Counted from the first letter of the stretch, positions 7,945 through 17,627 are shown. The stretch is DNA of 64,000 nt from Clostridia bacterium (GCA_017395685.1 JAFQOD010000022.1:1-64000); one strand, 5' to 3'. Translations and numbers: made by a program. The notes: generated by a model not told the origin, from the letters alone.

Positions 7945-9267
7945 TCACAGATATGTAACGCCCTGGGGCGTAACCAGCGCATGCAGAAGACGGGCGGGGG
8001 CCGTCTTTTCCCGGGAGAAGGTGAGGGCGGCGCGGATGCGCTGCTCAGCGGCATCGGCGCTTTCCGGGGTGCGGGCATACAGGGTGCAGATGCTGTCGCC
8101 GGGCTGCACGGGATCGCCCATGCGGATATTCATCACAAAGCCCACCGCGGGATCGATTTCATCCCCTTTGCGGATGCGGCCAGCGCCCATCTGCTGGGCG
8201 GCAAGGCCCAGGGCCACGCCATCCACCTTTTCCAGCCATCCCGCTTCCAGCGCAGGAACGGAACGGATAACGGGGGCCTGGGGAAGCAGGGCCACATCAT
8301 CGCAGACGGAGGGATCCCCGCCCTGGGCGGCAATCATTTCCTTCAGCTTCTGCAGGCCGCGGCCGCTTTGCAATGCCTCTTCCAGGGCGGCGAAGGCAGC
8401 CTTTTCATCGGGCTGTACCCCGGCGGCCACCAGCATCTGCGCTCCCAGGAACAGGGCCACATCCTTGAGGGGGCCCCCCGTCCGCAGGGACAGCACATCC
8501 ACCGCTTCCTTTACCTCCAGGGCATTGCCCACATGGCTGCCCAGGGGCTCATCCATGCCGGAAACCACGGCGATGATCTGCCGCCCGGCATGAGCGCCGA
8601 TTTCCACCATGGTCCGGGCCAGATTCACGGCGCTGTCCAAAGTGGGCATCAGGGCGCCGGAGCCGCATTTCACATCCAGCACGATGGCCCGGGCCCCTGC
8701 CGCGAATTTCTTGGAAAGGATGGAGGAGGCGATCAGGGGGATGGAATCCACCGTGCCCGTCACATCCCGAAGGGCATACAGCGTTTTATCCGCCGGGGCC
8801 AGATGGGCGCTCTGGCCCACCACAGCGCAGCCGGTGCGGCGGACGATATCCATAAATTCATCTTCAGGCAGCTCTACCCGCATGCCGGGGATGCTTTCCA
8901 TCTTATCCACCGTACCGCCGGTATGTCCCAGGCCTCGGCCGCTCATCTTGAGCACCTTGCCGCCGCAGGCCGCAACCAGGGGGGCCAGGATCAGCGTGGT
9001 GGTATCGCCCACGCCCCCGGTGGAATGCTTATCCACCGGCACGCCCCCCACATCGGGATAAAGCATATTGCCGGATTCGGCCATTTCCATGGTCAGATCC
9101 GCCGTTTCCCTGGCGTCCATGCCGTTGAGACGGATGGCCATCAGCAGGGCGGCCAGCTGATAATCGGGGATGGATCCATCCCCGGCCCCCCGGGCGAAGA
9201 AACGGATCTGCTCCCGGGACAGGGCCTTGCCCAGCTTTTTTGCTTCAATAATGGATAGAATATCCAT
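7945..9267 (-). CDS. pdp: Pyrimidine-nucleoside phosphorylase (thymidine phosphorylase family)
   Basis: A 440-residue cytosolic enzyme of pyrimidine salvage that splits uridine, thymidine or deoxyuridine with phosphate to give the base and (deoxy)ribose-1-phosphate. The family signature VDKHSTGGVGD is present at 78-88, together with the glycine-rich SGRGLGHTGGT stretch. The C-terminal beta domain is complete. The length is typical of the Gram-positive Pyn-PNPase form. AAGGAAGG lies 7 nt before the ATG. An extended -10 promoter sits about 35 nt upstream, back to back with the SH3 gene promoter. The name pdp is used because the sequence cannot separate broad-specificity from thymidine-specific forms. 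Confidence 0.93.
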   Translation of the reverse strand: MDILSIIEAKKLGKALSREQIRFFARGAGDGSIPDYQLAALLMAIRLNGMDARETADLTMEMAESGNMLYPDVGGVPVDKHSTGGVGDTTTLILAPLVAACGGKVLKMSGRGLGHTGGTVDKMESIPGMRVELPEDEFMDIVRRTGCAVVGQSAHLAPADKTLYALRDVTGTVDSIPLIASSILSKKFAAGARAIVLDVKCGSGALMPTLDSAVNLARTMVEIGAHAGRQIIAVVSGMDEPLGSHVGNALEVKEAVDVLSLRTGGPLKDVALFLGAQMLVAAGVQPDEKAAFAALEEALQSGRGLQKLKEMIAAQGGDPSVCDDVALLPQAPVIRSVPALEAGWLEKVDGVALGLAAQQMGAGRIRKGDEIDPAVGFVMNIRMGDPVQPGDSICTLYARTPESADAAEQRIRAALTFSREKTAPARLLHALVTPQGVTYL

Positions 9268-9300
9268 GCAAAAACCTTCCTTATAGATTAATCCAAGTAT

Positions 9301-9329
9301 AGTATATCACAGAATTGTTACTTAGTAAA
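9301..9329 (-). promoter_or_regulatory. Extended -10 promoter for pdp
   Basis: On the minus strand TTTACT (9329-9324), 17 bp, then TGA-TATACT (-10 at 9306-9301). The -35 is weak, but the TGn extension fits a sigma-A promoter. Confidence 0.55.
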
Positions 9330-9359
9330 GCAATGATCACCGCAGGATTCAACAAAACC

Positions 9360-9398
9360 TTGTAACAAATTCATAAATAGTATTGACTTTGTAACAAA
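9360..9398. promoter_or_regulatory. Pair of TTGTAACAAA sites around the SH3-gene promoter
   Basis: TTGTAACAAA at 9360-9369 and TTTGTAACAAA at 9388-9398 are near-identical, and each is itself a short palindrome (TTTGT-A-ACAAA). Their centres are about 29 bp apart. The second overlaps the -35 end and spacer of the promoter at 9383-9411, where a bound regulator would block RNA polymerase. The regulator is unknown. Confidence 0.35.
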
Positions 9399-9411
9399 AA
9401 TGTAATACAAT
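9383..9411 (+). promoter_or_regulatory. Sigma-A promoter for the SH3 protein unit
   Basis: TTGACT (9383-9388), 17-bp spacer, TACAAT (9406-9411), about 100 nt upstream of the ATG at 9511. This leaves a structured leader. Confidence 0.8.
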
Positions 9412-9438
9412 GCATGAGAAGGAATCTACGGTTCTTTT

Positions 9439-9494
9439 GCGTGTCCAAAATCCCGCGCGGATACGCCCGCGCTAAAAACCAATAATCTTATTGG
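9439..9494 (+). promoter_or_regulatory. Structured 5' leader with alternative hairpins
   Basis: GCGTGTCC (9439-9446) can pair with GGATACGC (9459-9466, one G-U pair). GCGCGG (9455-9460) can instead pair with CCGCGC (9467-9472). The two helices share bases and exclude each other. A further perfect stem CCAATAA/TTATTGG (9479-9485, 9488-9494) runs into the RBS region (GGATAGGGAG). No known riboswitch class was recognised. Confidence 0.4.
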
Positions 9495-9510
9495 ATAGGG
9501 AGTCGGTTTT

Positions 9511-12500
9511 ATGAGGAAATCAGGTATTCTTACACGGATGTTGGCACTGGTGCTGATGGCGGCAATGATTCTGCCCCTGGCGCCGCTTACTGCTGCGGCT
9601 GAGGCTACGGCCGAATATGGCTATCTGATCATTGATGATCAGACCATTTTGGATCGTACTGTGAAATTCCGCCCCACGCCCGGCTCCACGGATTATGTGG
9701 AGATTCTCCAGGAAGGCTGGGTTATGCAGGTGCAGAACACCGTCACCTACAAGGGTGAATTGTGGTACGGCGCCAAGAACCCTGATTCCGGCAAAACCGG
9801 CTACATCAAAGGCAATTTCATGCAGCTGATGACGTCGGATGAAGCGGCGGAATGGCTGGCCGCTCCTGTGCAGCCCCGGCCCATCGTCGTGGTTACGCCC
9901 ACCCCCGTCACCCCTCCCGGTGCGGGGCTTGGCTTCGTGCGCACAATTGCGGATAAGGTGAACCTGCGCGTTGCCCCCGCCGGCACGGTGCTGACCTTAA
10001 AGGATGAAGAAAAGATCCCCGAAGGCCTGGTGCTGGCTTATTACGGCGAGCAGCTCAATCTGTATGGCTTTGATTGGGTGCAGGTGGCTTATAACGGCAT
10101 GGTGGGCTATATCCGCTCCGACTGCTATGTGAAGACCGACGTGTACGGCAACGTGCCTTCCGAAAATACCCCCACCCCCGTTCCCGGCACCACCCCCGCC
10201 CCTTCCCAGGGCTATATCAAGCTGATTGCCGATAAGGTGGCCATCCGGCAGACCCCTGCCGGCAACGTGCTCAACGAAGGCAGCCGCTTCTCCCTGGGCG
10301 AAGTGATTGCCTATATGCAGGAAACCGATCTGATCAGCGGCTTTAAGTGGGCGCTGGTTAACTATGGCGGCTATACCGGCTATATCCGTTCCGATTGCTA
10401 TACTTATTGCGATGAGCTGGGCAATGTGATTTATGCCCCCGGCGTTACCCCTGCCCCCACTGCCGTTCCCGGTACCGTGGAAGGCTATGTGCGCCTGACC
10501 ATTGACGAAGTATTCATCCGTGAAACCCCTGCGGGCATCGTGCTCAATTTCAATGATAAGCTGCCCGAAGGCCTGGTGCTGGGCTATACCGAACGCACTA
10601 CCGAAAAGGTAAAGGGCTATTATTGGGTGAAGGTAAGCCATAACGGCTATACCGGCTATGTCCGTTCCGACTGTTATGTGCATTGCGACAGCGTGGGTAT
10701 TGAGATTCCCTCTCCCGCCCCCGGGGTTGTCCCCACTCCCACCCCTGTGCCCGGCTTTACTGCGGCTCCCGGCTCTCCCACCGCCATTCCCAAGCCCACC
10801 GGCTCTGTGACTTACGGTGAAAACACCTACGGCCGCACCAATACCGACAAGGTATTCTTCCGCCGGACCAAGAGCACCAGTCCCAATGCCCCTTACTGGG
10901 CCCTGCTGCCCTATAACTGGCTGCTGCAGGTGCTGGGCGCCGAGCCTGATAACAACGGCACCATCTGGTATCATGTAAAGGGCGGCACCCCCACCAGCCC
11001 CAACCAGAGCTATACCGGCTATATCCACAGCGATTATTTTGATCTGGTCACCATCGGCGGCGCCGGCAATGTGCCCGAAACCGACAGCGATTATGCCGTT
11101 ATCACCATCAACGGCATCAAGCTGCGGGAAACCATGGGCGGCAATGCCATCACGGCCCTGCTTTCCAACACGGTGGTCAATATCATCAGCCGTCCCAACG
11201 GCACTTCCGCCAGCGACTGGTTCTATATCGAATATAACGGTGATTACGGCTATGTGGAAGCCACGGCCCTCCGGGTGCTGACCAAGGATGAGCTGGGCAA
11301 TTTCAATCTGCCTGCTGCCCCTGCCCCCACCGTCACCCCCAGCCCCACGCCTCCCTATACCGGCACCGGTTATATCAAGATCATTAAGAAGAGCGTCAAT
11401 ATCCGCAAGACCCCTGCGGGCACTTCCCTCACCCCCAGGGATGATGATAAGCTGCCCCTGGGCCTGATCCTGCGCTATTACGAAGGCCCCACGGAAAAGA
11501 TTTCCGGCTATAACTGGGTAAAGGTCAATTACAACGGCATTGAAGGCTATGTCCGTTCCGACTGCTATGTGCAGTGCGATATGGCCGGCAACGAAGTTGT
11601 TGCCACCCCCACCCCCACCCCTGACAGCGGCGTTTCCGGCGCGCTGTATATCCGTCTGCTCAAGGGCGGCGTCAATCTGCGCACCGGCCCCGGCGGCACA
11701 TCCGTTGCTCAGCTGAGCAAGGGCACCGTGCTGCCCTACCTGGGTGAAAAGAAGAATGGCTTCGAAACCTGGTACGAAGTATACTCTGCCGATGCCGGCC
11801 GCTATGGCTTCATTCTGAGCACCATGGCCGCCTTCTGCGATGCCAACGGCAATCCCGTCATTGTTACTCCTGCCCCCACCACGACCCCTGTAGGCGGCGG
11901 TGCCGCTGTATATACCGGCTATGTGGCCACTAGGATGTCCTCTGTGTGGGTGCGTTCCGCCGCTCAGGTGGGCGCTGCTACCAGCGGCAAGGTGGCCAAG
12001 ACCGGCACCGTGCTGCCTGTCATCGGCGCCAAGGAGACCCCTGTTGGCAGCTCCTACAGCTGGTATCCCATCCAGATGGCTGATGGCACCCGGGGCTATA
12101 TCCGCGGTGATATGGTATTCGAGCTGGCGGATTGGCAGCTGCAGTACTATAACCAGTACGGCGTATGCCCCACTCCCACCCCCGGTCCCGCCACGCCCAA
12201 GCCCGGCAACAGCGATTACATCATCACCACCGGCGATAAGCTGTGGGTACGCCAGTCTGCCAGCAAGAAGGCTGGCACCTGGGGCCAGCTCGCCCTGGGC
12301 ACCGTGACCAAATTCTACGGCAAGCAGGTTGAAAAGCACAGCAACGGCACCCAGACCACCTGGTACGAAATCCTGTTTGAAACCCACACCGGCTGGCTGC
12401 ATGAAGATTTCGTGCGGGTGCTGACCAATGCGGAATATGCCGCCTGGCAGGGCCAGAATCCCGGCGAAGCCACCCCCACGCCTTCTCCCATGCCTGATCC

Positions 12501-13551
12501 TTCCACCTTCAGCGATGTGGGTATCACCACCATTGACCGGGTGAAGATCCGCAGCGCCGCCTCCATGAGCGGCACTGAGCTCAGGCTGGTATACGATCCC
12601 GGCACCAAGGTGACTTATCTGCGGGAATACAAGCTGAATGTGCCTGCCAGCGACGGCAGCATCTACAACTGGTTCAAGATCAAGTATTCCGGCGTTACCG
12701 GCTGGATGCGCGGCGACTGCGTGCGCATTCTGACCGAGGATGAAAAGGCCATGTATGAACTGGCCGGCGATCCTGACGCCGCTCCCGAAGCCAGCTACAA
12801 CACTTTGGGCCTGGGCTCCTCCGGTGATGAAGTCACCAAGCTGCAGCAGGCGCTGGCGGATAAGGGCTATCTGGCCGCATCCGAAGTAAACGGTTATTAC
12901 GGCAATACCACCGAACAGGCGGTTACCGCCTTCCAGCGGGCCACCAGCGGCCTGGTGGTGGACGGCATTGCCGGTGAAAAGACCCAGCATGCCCTCTTCG
13001 GCACCGTGCCCCAGGGCACTTACGATGGCAGCTCCACCTCTGCTGTGCTCTACCCCGTTGAAAAGATCGATTGGTTCAAGGGCGGTATCCAGAGTATCTT
13101 CAGCGTGGGCACCGTGGCCACCGTGACCGACGTTTACACCGGTATCTCCTTCAAGGCCCAGCGGCTTTACGGCGATAACCACGCTGACTGTGAGCCCAAG
13201 ACCGTGGCCGATACCCAGGCTATCTGTAACATCTACGGCGTCAGCAAGCCCCAGGAAATCGACGATTACGAACAGCAGCTGCAGTCCTATCGCCGCCGTC
13301 CCCTGTGGGTGACCATCGGCACCCGTACCTTCGCCGCTTCCATGTACGGCATTCCCCATAACCCCGGTGGCGACCGCATTCCCGATAACGGCTACACCGG
13401 TCAGTTCTGTATCCACTTTGTGAACAGTATGACCCACGGCAGCAAGGATAGCCCCGCGCACGTGGACTATTCCGCGGCTATCAACGGCTGGTTCGGCCAT
13501 CAGGAAGCCATCGAATACGCCTATAAGAATTCCAAGAGCGGCAATAAGTAA
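9511..13551 (+). CDS. Exported wall protein: 11 SH3-like repeats, peptidoglycan-binding domain, unknown C-terminal domain
   Basis: A 1346-residue protein. A signal peptide (1-31) is followed by eleven bacterial SH3-like repeats of ~70-90 residues (typical: GYIKxxxDKVxIRxTPAG ... GYxRSDCY) joined by Thr/Pro linkers. A PG_binding_1-type domain lies at ~1095-1165 (LGSSGDEVTKLQQAL ... FQ). A 166-residue C-terminal domain (~1181-1346) carries HADC (1224-1227), GIPH (H1283), FCIHF (C1300, H1302), THG (H1309) and GHQ (H1330). I cannot name this last domain; its invariant-looking His/Cys/Asp residues suggest a metal site or catalysis. Inference: a peptidoglycan-bound enzyme or structural protein. It has its own promoter and leader, and is coupled to the flavoprotein gene 4 nt downstream. 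Confidence 0.85.
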   Translation: MRKSGILTRMLALVLMAAMILPLAPLTAAAEATAEYGYLIIDDQTILDRTVKFRPTPGSTDYVEILQEGWVMQVQNTVTYKGELWYGAKNPDSGKTGYIKGNFMQLMTSDEAAEWLAAPVQPRPIVVVTPTPVTPPGAGLGFVRTIADKVNLRVAPAGTVLTLKDEEKIPEGLVLAYYGEQLNLYGFDWVQVAYNGMVGYIRSDCYVKTDVYGNVPSENTPTPVPGTTPAPSQGYIKLIADKVAIRQTPAGNVLNEGSRFSLGEVIAYMQETDLISGFKWALVNYGGYTGYIRSDCYTYCDELGNVIYAPGVTPAPTAVPGTVEGYVRLTIDEVFIRETPAGIVLNFNDKLPEGLVLGYTERTTEKVKGYYWVKVSHNGYTGYVRSDCYVHCDSVGIEIPSPAPGVVPTPTPVPGFTAAPGSPTAIPKPTGSVTYGENTYGRTNTDKVFFRRTKSTSPNAPYWALLPYNWLLQVLGAEPDNNGTIWYHVKGGTPTSPNQSYTGYIHSDYFDLVTIGGAGNVPETDSDYAVITINGIKLRETMGGNAITALLSNTVVNIISRPNGTSASDWFYIEYNGDYGYVEATALRVLTKDELGNFNLPAAPAPTVTPSPTPPYTGTGYIKIIKKSVNIRKTPAGTSLTPRDDDKLPLGLILRYYEGPTEKISGYNWVKVNYNGIEGYVRSDCYVQCDMAGNEVVATPTPTPDSGVSGALYIRLLKGGVNLRTGPGGTSVAQLSKGTVLPYLGEKKNGFETWYEVYSADAGRYGFILSTMAAFCDANGNPVIVTPAPTTTPVGGGAAVYTGYVATRMSSVWVRSAAQVGAATSGKVAKTGTVLPVIGAKETPVGSSYSWYPIQMADGTRGYIRGDMVFELADWQLQYYNQYGVCPTPTPGPATPKPGNSDYIITTGDKLWVRQSASKKAGTWGQLALGTVTKFYGKQVEKHSNGTQTTWYEILFETHTGWLHEDFVRVLTNAEYAAWQGQNPGEATPTPSPMPDPSTFSDVGITTIDRVKIRSAASMSGTELRLVYDPGTKVTYLREYKLNVPASDGSIYNWFKIKYSGVTGWMRGDCVRILTEDEKAMYELAGDPDAAPEASYNTLGLGSSGDEVTKLQQALADKGYLAASEVNGYYGNTTEQAVTAFQRATSGLVVDGIAGEKTQHALFGTVPQGTYDGSSTSAVLYPVEKIDWFKGGIQSIFSVGTVATVTDVYTGISFKAQRLYGDNHADCEPKTVADTQAICNIYGVSKPQEIDDYEQQLQSYRRRPLWVTIGTRTFAASMYGIPHNPGGDRIPDNGYTGQFCIHFVNSMTHGSKDSPAHVDYSAAINGWFGHQEAIEYAYKNSKSGNK

Positions 13552-13555
13552 AAAT

Positions 13556-14773
13556 ATGAAATACGATGTATTGATCATCGGCGGAGGCGCGGCGGGATTG
13601 ACCGCCGCGCTTTCCGCATCCAGACAGGAAAAAAGCGTGATCCTGCTGGAGGCCGCCCCCCGGATCGGGCGGAAAATCCTGGCCACCGGCAACGGCCGGT
13701 GCAATCTGGCCAACAGCGGCCCCGGCCGCTATTACGGGGGTAAGGCCCTGGCCAGAGAGGTGCTTTCCCGGTGCCCGGTGGAAAAGGTGCTCTCCTTTTT
13801 TGAGGAATTGGGCCTGATCACCGTGGAAGAGGAGGAGGGAAGGATCTATCCCGGCTGCGGCCAGGCGGCGGCGGTGCTGGATGTGCTGCGGGGCGACATG
13901 GAAAAACGCCGCATTCCCGTGGTGTGCGATTCCCCGGTCATCCGCCTGGAAAAGGCGGGCAAGGATTGGAAGGCCGTCACCTCCCAGGGGGATTTTCTGG
14001 CCCATGGCGTGGTGATTGCCTGCGGCGGCATGGCCGGGGGCAAGCTGGGCCATGACGGCAGCGCCTACCGGCTGCTTTCCGATCACGGGCATCAGCTCAT
14101 TGATCCCCGCCCTGCCCTGACCCAGATGATGGGGGAGAAGGGGGCGGTGAAGGGATTATCCGGCCTGCGTCTGCCCGCACGGCTCACCCTGTGCGATGGA
14201 AATAAGCCCGTCAGCGCAGCCCAGGGGGAAGCGCTCTTTACCGATTACGGGGTCAGCGGCGTATGCGCCATGCAGCTGTCCGCCGATGCAGGGGCGCTGC
14301 TGGAGGCAGGAAAAAAGCCCGTGCTCTATCTGGATTTTTCCCCCATGATGGGGCTGATTCCCCGGATTTATGACCGGATTCGGGCGGAAAACCCGGAAAA
14401 AAATCTGCCCCTGGTGCAGGCATTTCTGAAGAAACGGGCGCATACCCTGCCAAAGGACGCCCTGCTCCGCGGCCTTGCGCCCCGGCTGCTGGCCGAAAAG
14501 ATGAAGGGATTATCCCTTACCGATATGGCCCGGATGCTGTGCGCCTTTCCGGTGCCCATTCTGGGGCTCAGGGGCATGGAATATGCCCAGGTGACCAGAG
14601 GCGGCATGGATACCCGGGAATTTTTCCCCGATACACTGCAATCCCGCCGTGCCCCCGGCCTGTATGCCGCCGGGGAAATGCTGGATGTGGATGGGGATTG
14701 CGGCGGATTCAATCTGCAGTTTGCCTTTGCCTCCGGCCTGATTGCCGGGGCGGCGGCGGCCAATCGGCCTTGA
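13556..14773 (+). CDS. BaiN/RdsA (HI0933) family NAD(P)/FAD-dependent oxidoreductase
   Basis: A 405-residue flavoprotein. The N-terminal Rossmann motif GGGAAGLTAA (8-17) and the family signature GRKILATGNGRCNLAN are present, and the C-terminal FAD segment DVDGDCGGFNLQFAFASG is intact. Members are cytosolic; one branch (BaiN) acts on bile-acid enone intermediates, others have no known substrate. The ATG is 4 nt after the stop of the SH3 gene and has no good RBS, so translation probably depends on reinitiation. A flavin reductase follows at 18 nt, a plausible redox pairing by inference. The family is firm, the substrate unknown. Confidence 0.9.
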   Translation: MKYDVLIIGGGAAGLTAALSASRQEKSVILLEAAPRIGRKILATGNGRCNLANSGPGRYYGGKALAREVLSRCPVEKVLSFFEELGLITVEEEEGRIYPGCGQAAAVLDVLRGDMEKRRIPVVCDSPVIRLEKAGKDWKAVTSQGDFLAHGVVIACGGMAGGKLGHDGSAYRLLSDHGHQLIDPRPALTQMMGEKGAVKGLSGLRLPARLTLCDGNKPVSAAQGEALFTDYGVSGVCAMQLSADAGALLEAGKKPVLYLDFSPMMGLIPRIYDRIRAENPEKNLPLVQAFLKKRAHTLPKDALLRGLAPRLLAEKMKGLSLTDMARMLCAFPVPILGLRGMEYAQVTRGGMDTREFFPDTLQSRRAPGLYAAGEMLDVDGDCGGFNLQFAFASGLIAGAAAANRP

Positions 14774-14790
14774 AAACAGGAGGATATGAA

Positions 14791-15393
14791 ATGGAACATG
14801 AATTTCTTTCTCTGAAGCCGGGCACCTTGCTGGCCCCTGTGCCGGCGGTGATGGTATCCTGTCAGCGGCCCGGGGAAAAGCCCAATGCCATTACCCTGGC
14901 TTGGGTGGGCACGGTATGCTCCGATCCGCCCATGGTATCCATCTCCATCCGGAAGGAAAGGTATTCCTATGATATCGTCAGGGAAACCGGGGAATTCATC
15001 ATCAATCTGTGCGGGGAGGAAAATCTCCGGGCTACCGATTACTGCGGGGTCAAATCCGGCCGGGACGAGGATAAATTTGCTGCCTGCGGCCTGACCGCCC
15101 TGCCGGTGGAGGATTATACCGCCCCTGCCATCGGGGAATGCCCCATCTATCTGGCCTGCAAGGTGGAATCCGTTCAGGAACTGGGCACCCATGATCTTTT
15201 CCTGGGCAGGATCACGAAAATGGGCGTGCGCAAAGATCTGATGGATGAAAATGGCCGTATCGATTATAACCAGGCCCATCTGGTGGCCTATAATCACGGG
15301 GCTTATTATAAACTGGGGGAAGCGCTGGGCTTCTTTGGCTATTCCGTGGCTGCGCCGGATGTGCTGGAGCGGCGGATGCAGCAATTGAAATAA
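14791..15393 (+). CDS. Flavin reductase-like FMN-binding split-barrel protein
   Basis: A 200-residue member of the flavin reductase/DIM6-NTAB family. The characteristic start ([22 protein letters not shown]) and the segment [21 protein letters not shown] match the split-barrel FMN fold. The ATG at 14791 is chosen because CAGGAGG lies 7 nt before it; an ATG 6 nt upstream is out of frame. It is the last gene of the SH3/flavoprotein unit and is followed by a strong terminator. Family members reduce flavin or flavin-bound substrates in the cytosol; the partner is not known. Confidence 0.9.
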   Translation: MEHEFLSLKPGTLLAPVPAVMVSCQRPGEKPNAITLAWVGTVCSDPPMVSISIRKERYSYDIVRETGEFIINLCGEENLRATDYCGVKSGRDEDKFAACGLTALPVEDYTAPAIGECPIYLACKVESVQELGTHDLFLGRITKMGVRKDLMDENGRIDYNQAHLVAYNHGAYYKLGEALGFFGYSVAAPDVLERRMQQLK

Positions 15394-15409
15394 TGTATTT
15401 TCTTTGCAT

Positions 15410-15437
15410 GGCGGCCTTCAGGCCGCCTTTTTTCTTT
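15410..15437 (+). terminator. Terminator of the SH3/flavoprotein/flavin reductase unit
   Basis: Perfect stem GGCGGCC/GGCCGCC (15410-15416, 15421-15427) with a TTCA loop and a long T-run. Confidence 0.92.
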
Positions 15438-15444
15438 TCAGGGA

Positions 15445-15473
15445 TTGCAGGAAAAAGGAAAATTGCGTATACT
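15445..15473 (+). promoter_or_regulatory. Promoter for pepT-pdxY
   Basis: TTGCAG (15445-15450), 17 bp, TATACT (15468-15473), about 33 nt before the pepT ATG and directly after the preceding terminator. Confidence 0.7.
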
Positions 15474-15505
15474 TAGAGGCGAAATCAGGAAAGGATGCGA
15501 ATGAA

Positions 15506-16714
15506 ATGACGGTAAAAGAACGCTTTTTGAAATATGTTGCCATTCCCACCACCAGCGATGAGAATAGCCCTGCCTGCCCTTCTTCCCCCTGCCAGTGGGA
15601 TCTGGCCCGGGAACTGGAAAAGGAAATGAAGGAAATGGGGCTTTCCAATGTGCGGGTGGATGAGCATGCCTATGTGTACGGCGAAATCCCTGCCAATGCG
15701 GATGCAGCCCCCGCCATCGGCCTGATTGCCCATATGGATACGGTGGATGCTGTGCCTGGGGAAAATATCAAGGCCAGGGAAATCCATTATGAGGGCGGGG
15801 ATATCCTGCTCAATGAAGCCCAGGGCATTGTGATGAAGGAAAAGGATTTTGCCTCCCTGCGCCATCACAGGGGCCATGATTTGATCGTCACCGACGGCAC
15901 CACCCTGCTTGGCGGGGATGATAAGGCGGGGATCGCGGAAATCCTCACCTTCTGTGAATATGTGCTTGAGCATCCCGAAGTGAAGCATGGCAGGATCTGC
16001 ATCGGCTTTACCCCCGATGAGGAAATCGGCCGGGGCGCCGATCTGTTTGATGTGGGGGCCTTTGGGGCGGATTTTGCCTATACTGTGGATGGGGGCGCCA
16101 TTGATGAAATGGAATATGAAAATTTCAATGCCGCTTCCGCAAAAATCAAGGTAAACGGCTTTTCCATCCATCCCGGTTCTGCCAAGAATAAGATGCGCAA
16201 TGCCGCCCGGATGGCCATGGAATTCCATGCCATGCTGCCCGCCCATGAAATCCCCGAATGCACGGAAGGGTATGAAGGCTTCTATCATCTGTGCCATATT
16301 CAGGGGGAAGAGCAGCAGGCGGAAATGCAGTATATCATCCGGGATCATGATATGACGAAATTCCAGCAGAAGAAGGATCGGATGCAGAAGATCGCCGCTT
16401 ATCTGAATGAAAAGTATGGGGAAAATACCTTTGAACTGACCCTGAAGGATAGCTATTATAACATGCGCCAGAAGGTGGAGGAGAATTTCCAGGTGGTGGA
16501 AAGGGCCATGAACGCCCTGCGCGCCTGCGGCCTCACCCCCCGGTGTGTGCCCATCCGGGGCGGCACGGACGGCGCCCGGCTTTCCTTCATGGGCCTGGTA
16601 TGCCCCAATCTGGGCACCGGCGGCTGCAACGGCCACGGCATCTTTGAATATGTATCGGTGAACGAAATGGAAAAAATGGTGGAAGTGCTGAAAGCGCTGG
16701 TATTGGAAAAATGA
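15506..16714 (+). CDS. pepT: Peptidase T (tripeptide aminopeptidase, M20B)
   Basis: A 402-residue cytosolic zinc exopeptidase that releases the N-terminal residue of tripeptides. The M20 metal-site motifs are present: HMDT (H76, D78), GGDDKAG (D138-139), PDEEIG (E172-173), TVDGG (D195) and the late GGCNGHG. The start at 15506 (MTVKERF) is preferred over upstream in-frame ATGs because AGGAAAGGA precedes it and homologues begin there; it lies just after the promoter. The final codons overlap the pdxY ATG by 4 nt, indicating coupling. Confidence 0.95.
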   Translation: MTVKERFLKYVAIPTTSDENSPACPSSPCQWDLARELEKEMKEMGLSNVRVDEHAYVYGEIPANADAAPAIGLIAHMDTVDAVPGENIKAREIHYEGGDILLNEAQGIVMKEKDFASLRHHRGHDLIVTDGTTLLGGDDKAGIAEILTFCEYVLEHPEVKHGRICIGFTPDEEIGRGADLFDVGAFGADFAYTVDGGAIDEMEYENFNAASAKIKVNGFSIHPGSAKNKMRNAARMAMEFHAMLPAHEIPECTEGYEGFYHLCHIQGEEQQAEMQYIIRDHDMTKFQQKKDRMQKIAAYLNEKYGENTFELTLKDSYYNMRQKVEENFQVVERAMNALRACGLTPRCVPIRGGTDGARLSFMGLVCPNLGTGGCNGHGIFEYVSVNEMEKMVEVLKALVLEK

Positions 16715-17571
16715 TGGAGAAAAATATCAGCAGGCCCCTGCAGTGCGCTGCCGTTCATGATCTGTCCGGGTTCGGCCGGTGTTCCCTTACGGTGGCGCTG
16801 CCGGTGCTGTCCAGCATGGGGGTGCAGGTGAGCTGCCTGCCCACCGCCGTGCTATCCACCCATACCGGCGGCTTTCAGGGCTATACCTTCCGGGATCTGA
16901 CGGAGGATATGCAGCCCTTCTTCCGCCATTGGCAGAAGGAAAATTTCCGGTTTGACGCTTTGTATACCGGCTATCTGGGCAGCGAAGAGCAGATTCATCT
17001 GGTGGATGAATTTCTGTCCCTTTTCCGCACGGAGGAAAATTTGATTCTGGTGGATCCGGTAATGGGGGATCACGGCCGGCTCTACAGCCTGTATACTCCT
17101 CAGATGGCGGCTGGGATGAAGCGGCTATGCGCACGGGCGGATGTCATTGTACCCAATATGACGGAGGCGGCCTATCTTTCCGGCATGCCCTATCAGGAAG
17201 CGGGCCATAGCCGGGATTATCTGGAAAAAATGTGTGAAAAGCTGCTTTCCCTGGGGGCGAAAAATGTGGTGCTTACCGGCATTTCCCCTGAGGAAGGGCG
17301 CATCGGCGCTGCCTGCCATGACGGCCGGGAAATGCGCATCTATGCCCCTGAGCGGGTGAACGCCGCCTATGACGGAACGGGGGATTTATTCGCTTCGGTG
17401 CTGCTGGGGGCGCTGCTTCGGGGATGGGGGCTGGAAAAGGCCATGATGCTGGCCGCTGATTTCACCCGGGATTGTGTAGCCCGCAGCCTGGCAAACGGCA
17501 CGGATCGCCATCACGGGGTGGATTTTGAGCCCATTTTGTGGCAGCTGGGCAAAAGAATACTGGATCCGTAA
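16711..17571 (+). CDS. pdxY: Pyridoxal/pyridoxamine kinase (PdxK/PdxY family)
   Basis: A 286-residue ribokinase-fold enzyme that phosphorylates B6 vitamers with ATP in the salvage route to pyridoxal phosphate. It shows the family N-terminus ([20 protein letters not shown]), the VDPVMGD segment and the catalytic YDGTGDLF motif with its aspartate near residue 226. The length is normal. It overlaps pepT by 4 nt and ends before a bidirectional terminator. The PdxK versus PdxY name is not decided by sequence. Confidence 0.9.
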   Translation: MMEKNISRPLQCAAVHDLSGFGRCSLTVALPVLSSMGVQVSCLPTAVLSTHTGGFQGYTFRDLTEDMQPFFRHWQKENFRFDALYTGYLGSEEQIHLVDEFLSLFRTEENLILVDPVMGDHGRLYSLYTPQMAAGMKRLCARADVIVPNMTEAAYLSGMPYQEAGHSRDYLEKMCEKLLSLGAKNVVLTGISPEEGRIGAACHDGREMRIYAPERVNAAYDGTGDLFASVLLGALLRGWGLEKAMMLAADFTRDCVARSLANGTDRHHGVDFEPILWQLGKRILDP

Positions 17572-17585
17572 TGAAATTCGCAAAA

Positions 17586-17618
17586 AGAAACGCCTGTCTT
17601 TTCAGACAGGCGTTTTTG
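17586..17618. terminator. Bidirectional terminator between convergent pdxY and esterase genes
   Basis: Stem CGCCTGTC/GACAGGCG (17591-17598, 17605-17612) flanked by A-runs on the left and T-runs on the right, so it works in both directions. Confidence 0.88.
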
Positions 17619-17627
17619 CATTATTTT

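Noticed and set aside
9412-9510. Known riboswitch (c-di-GMP, c-di-AMP) in the SH3-gene leader
   Set aside because: None of the conserved cores of those classes could be matched; only the helices are reported.
9997-13713. A 1238-residue minus-strand open frame
   Set aside because: Antisense shadow of the SH3 repeats, low-complexity Gly/His/Ala, no RBS.
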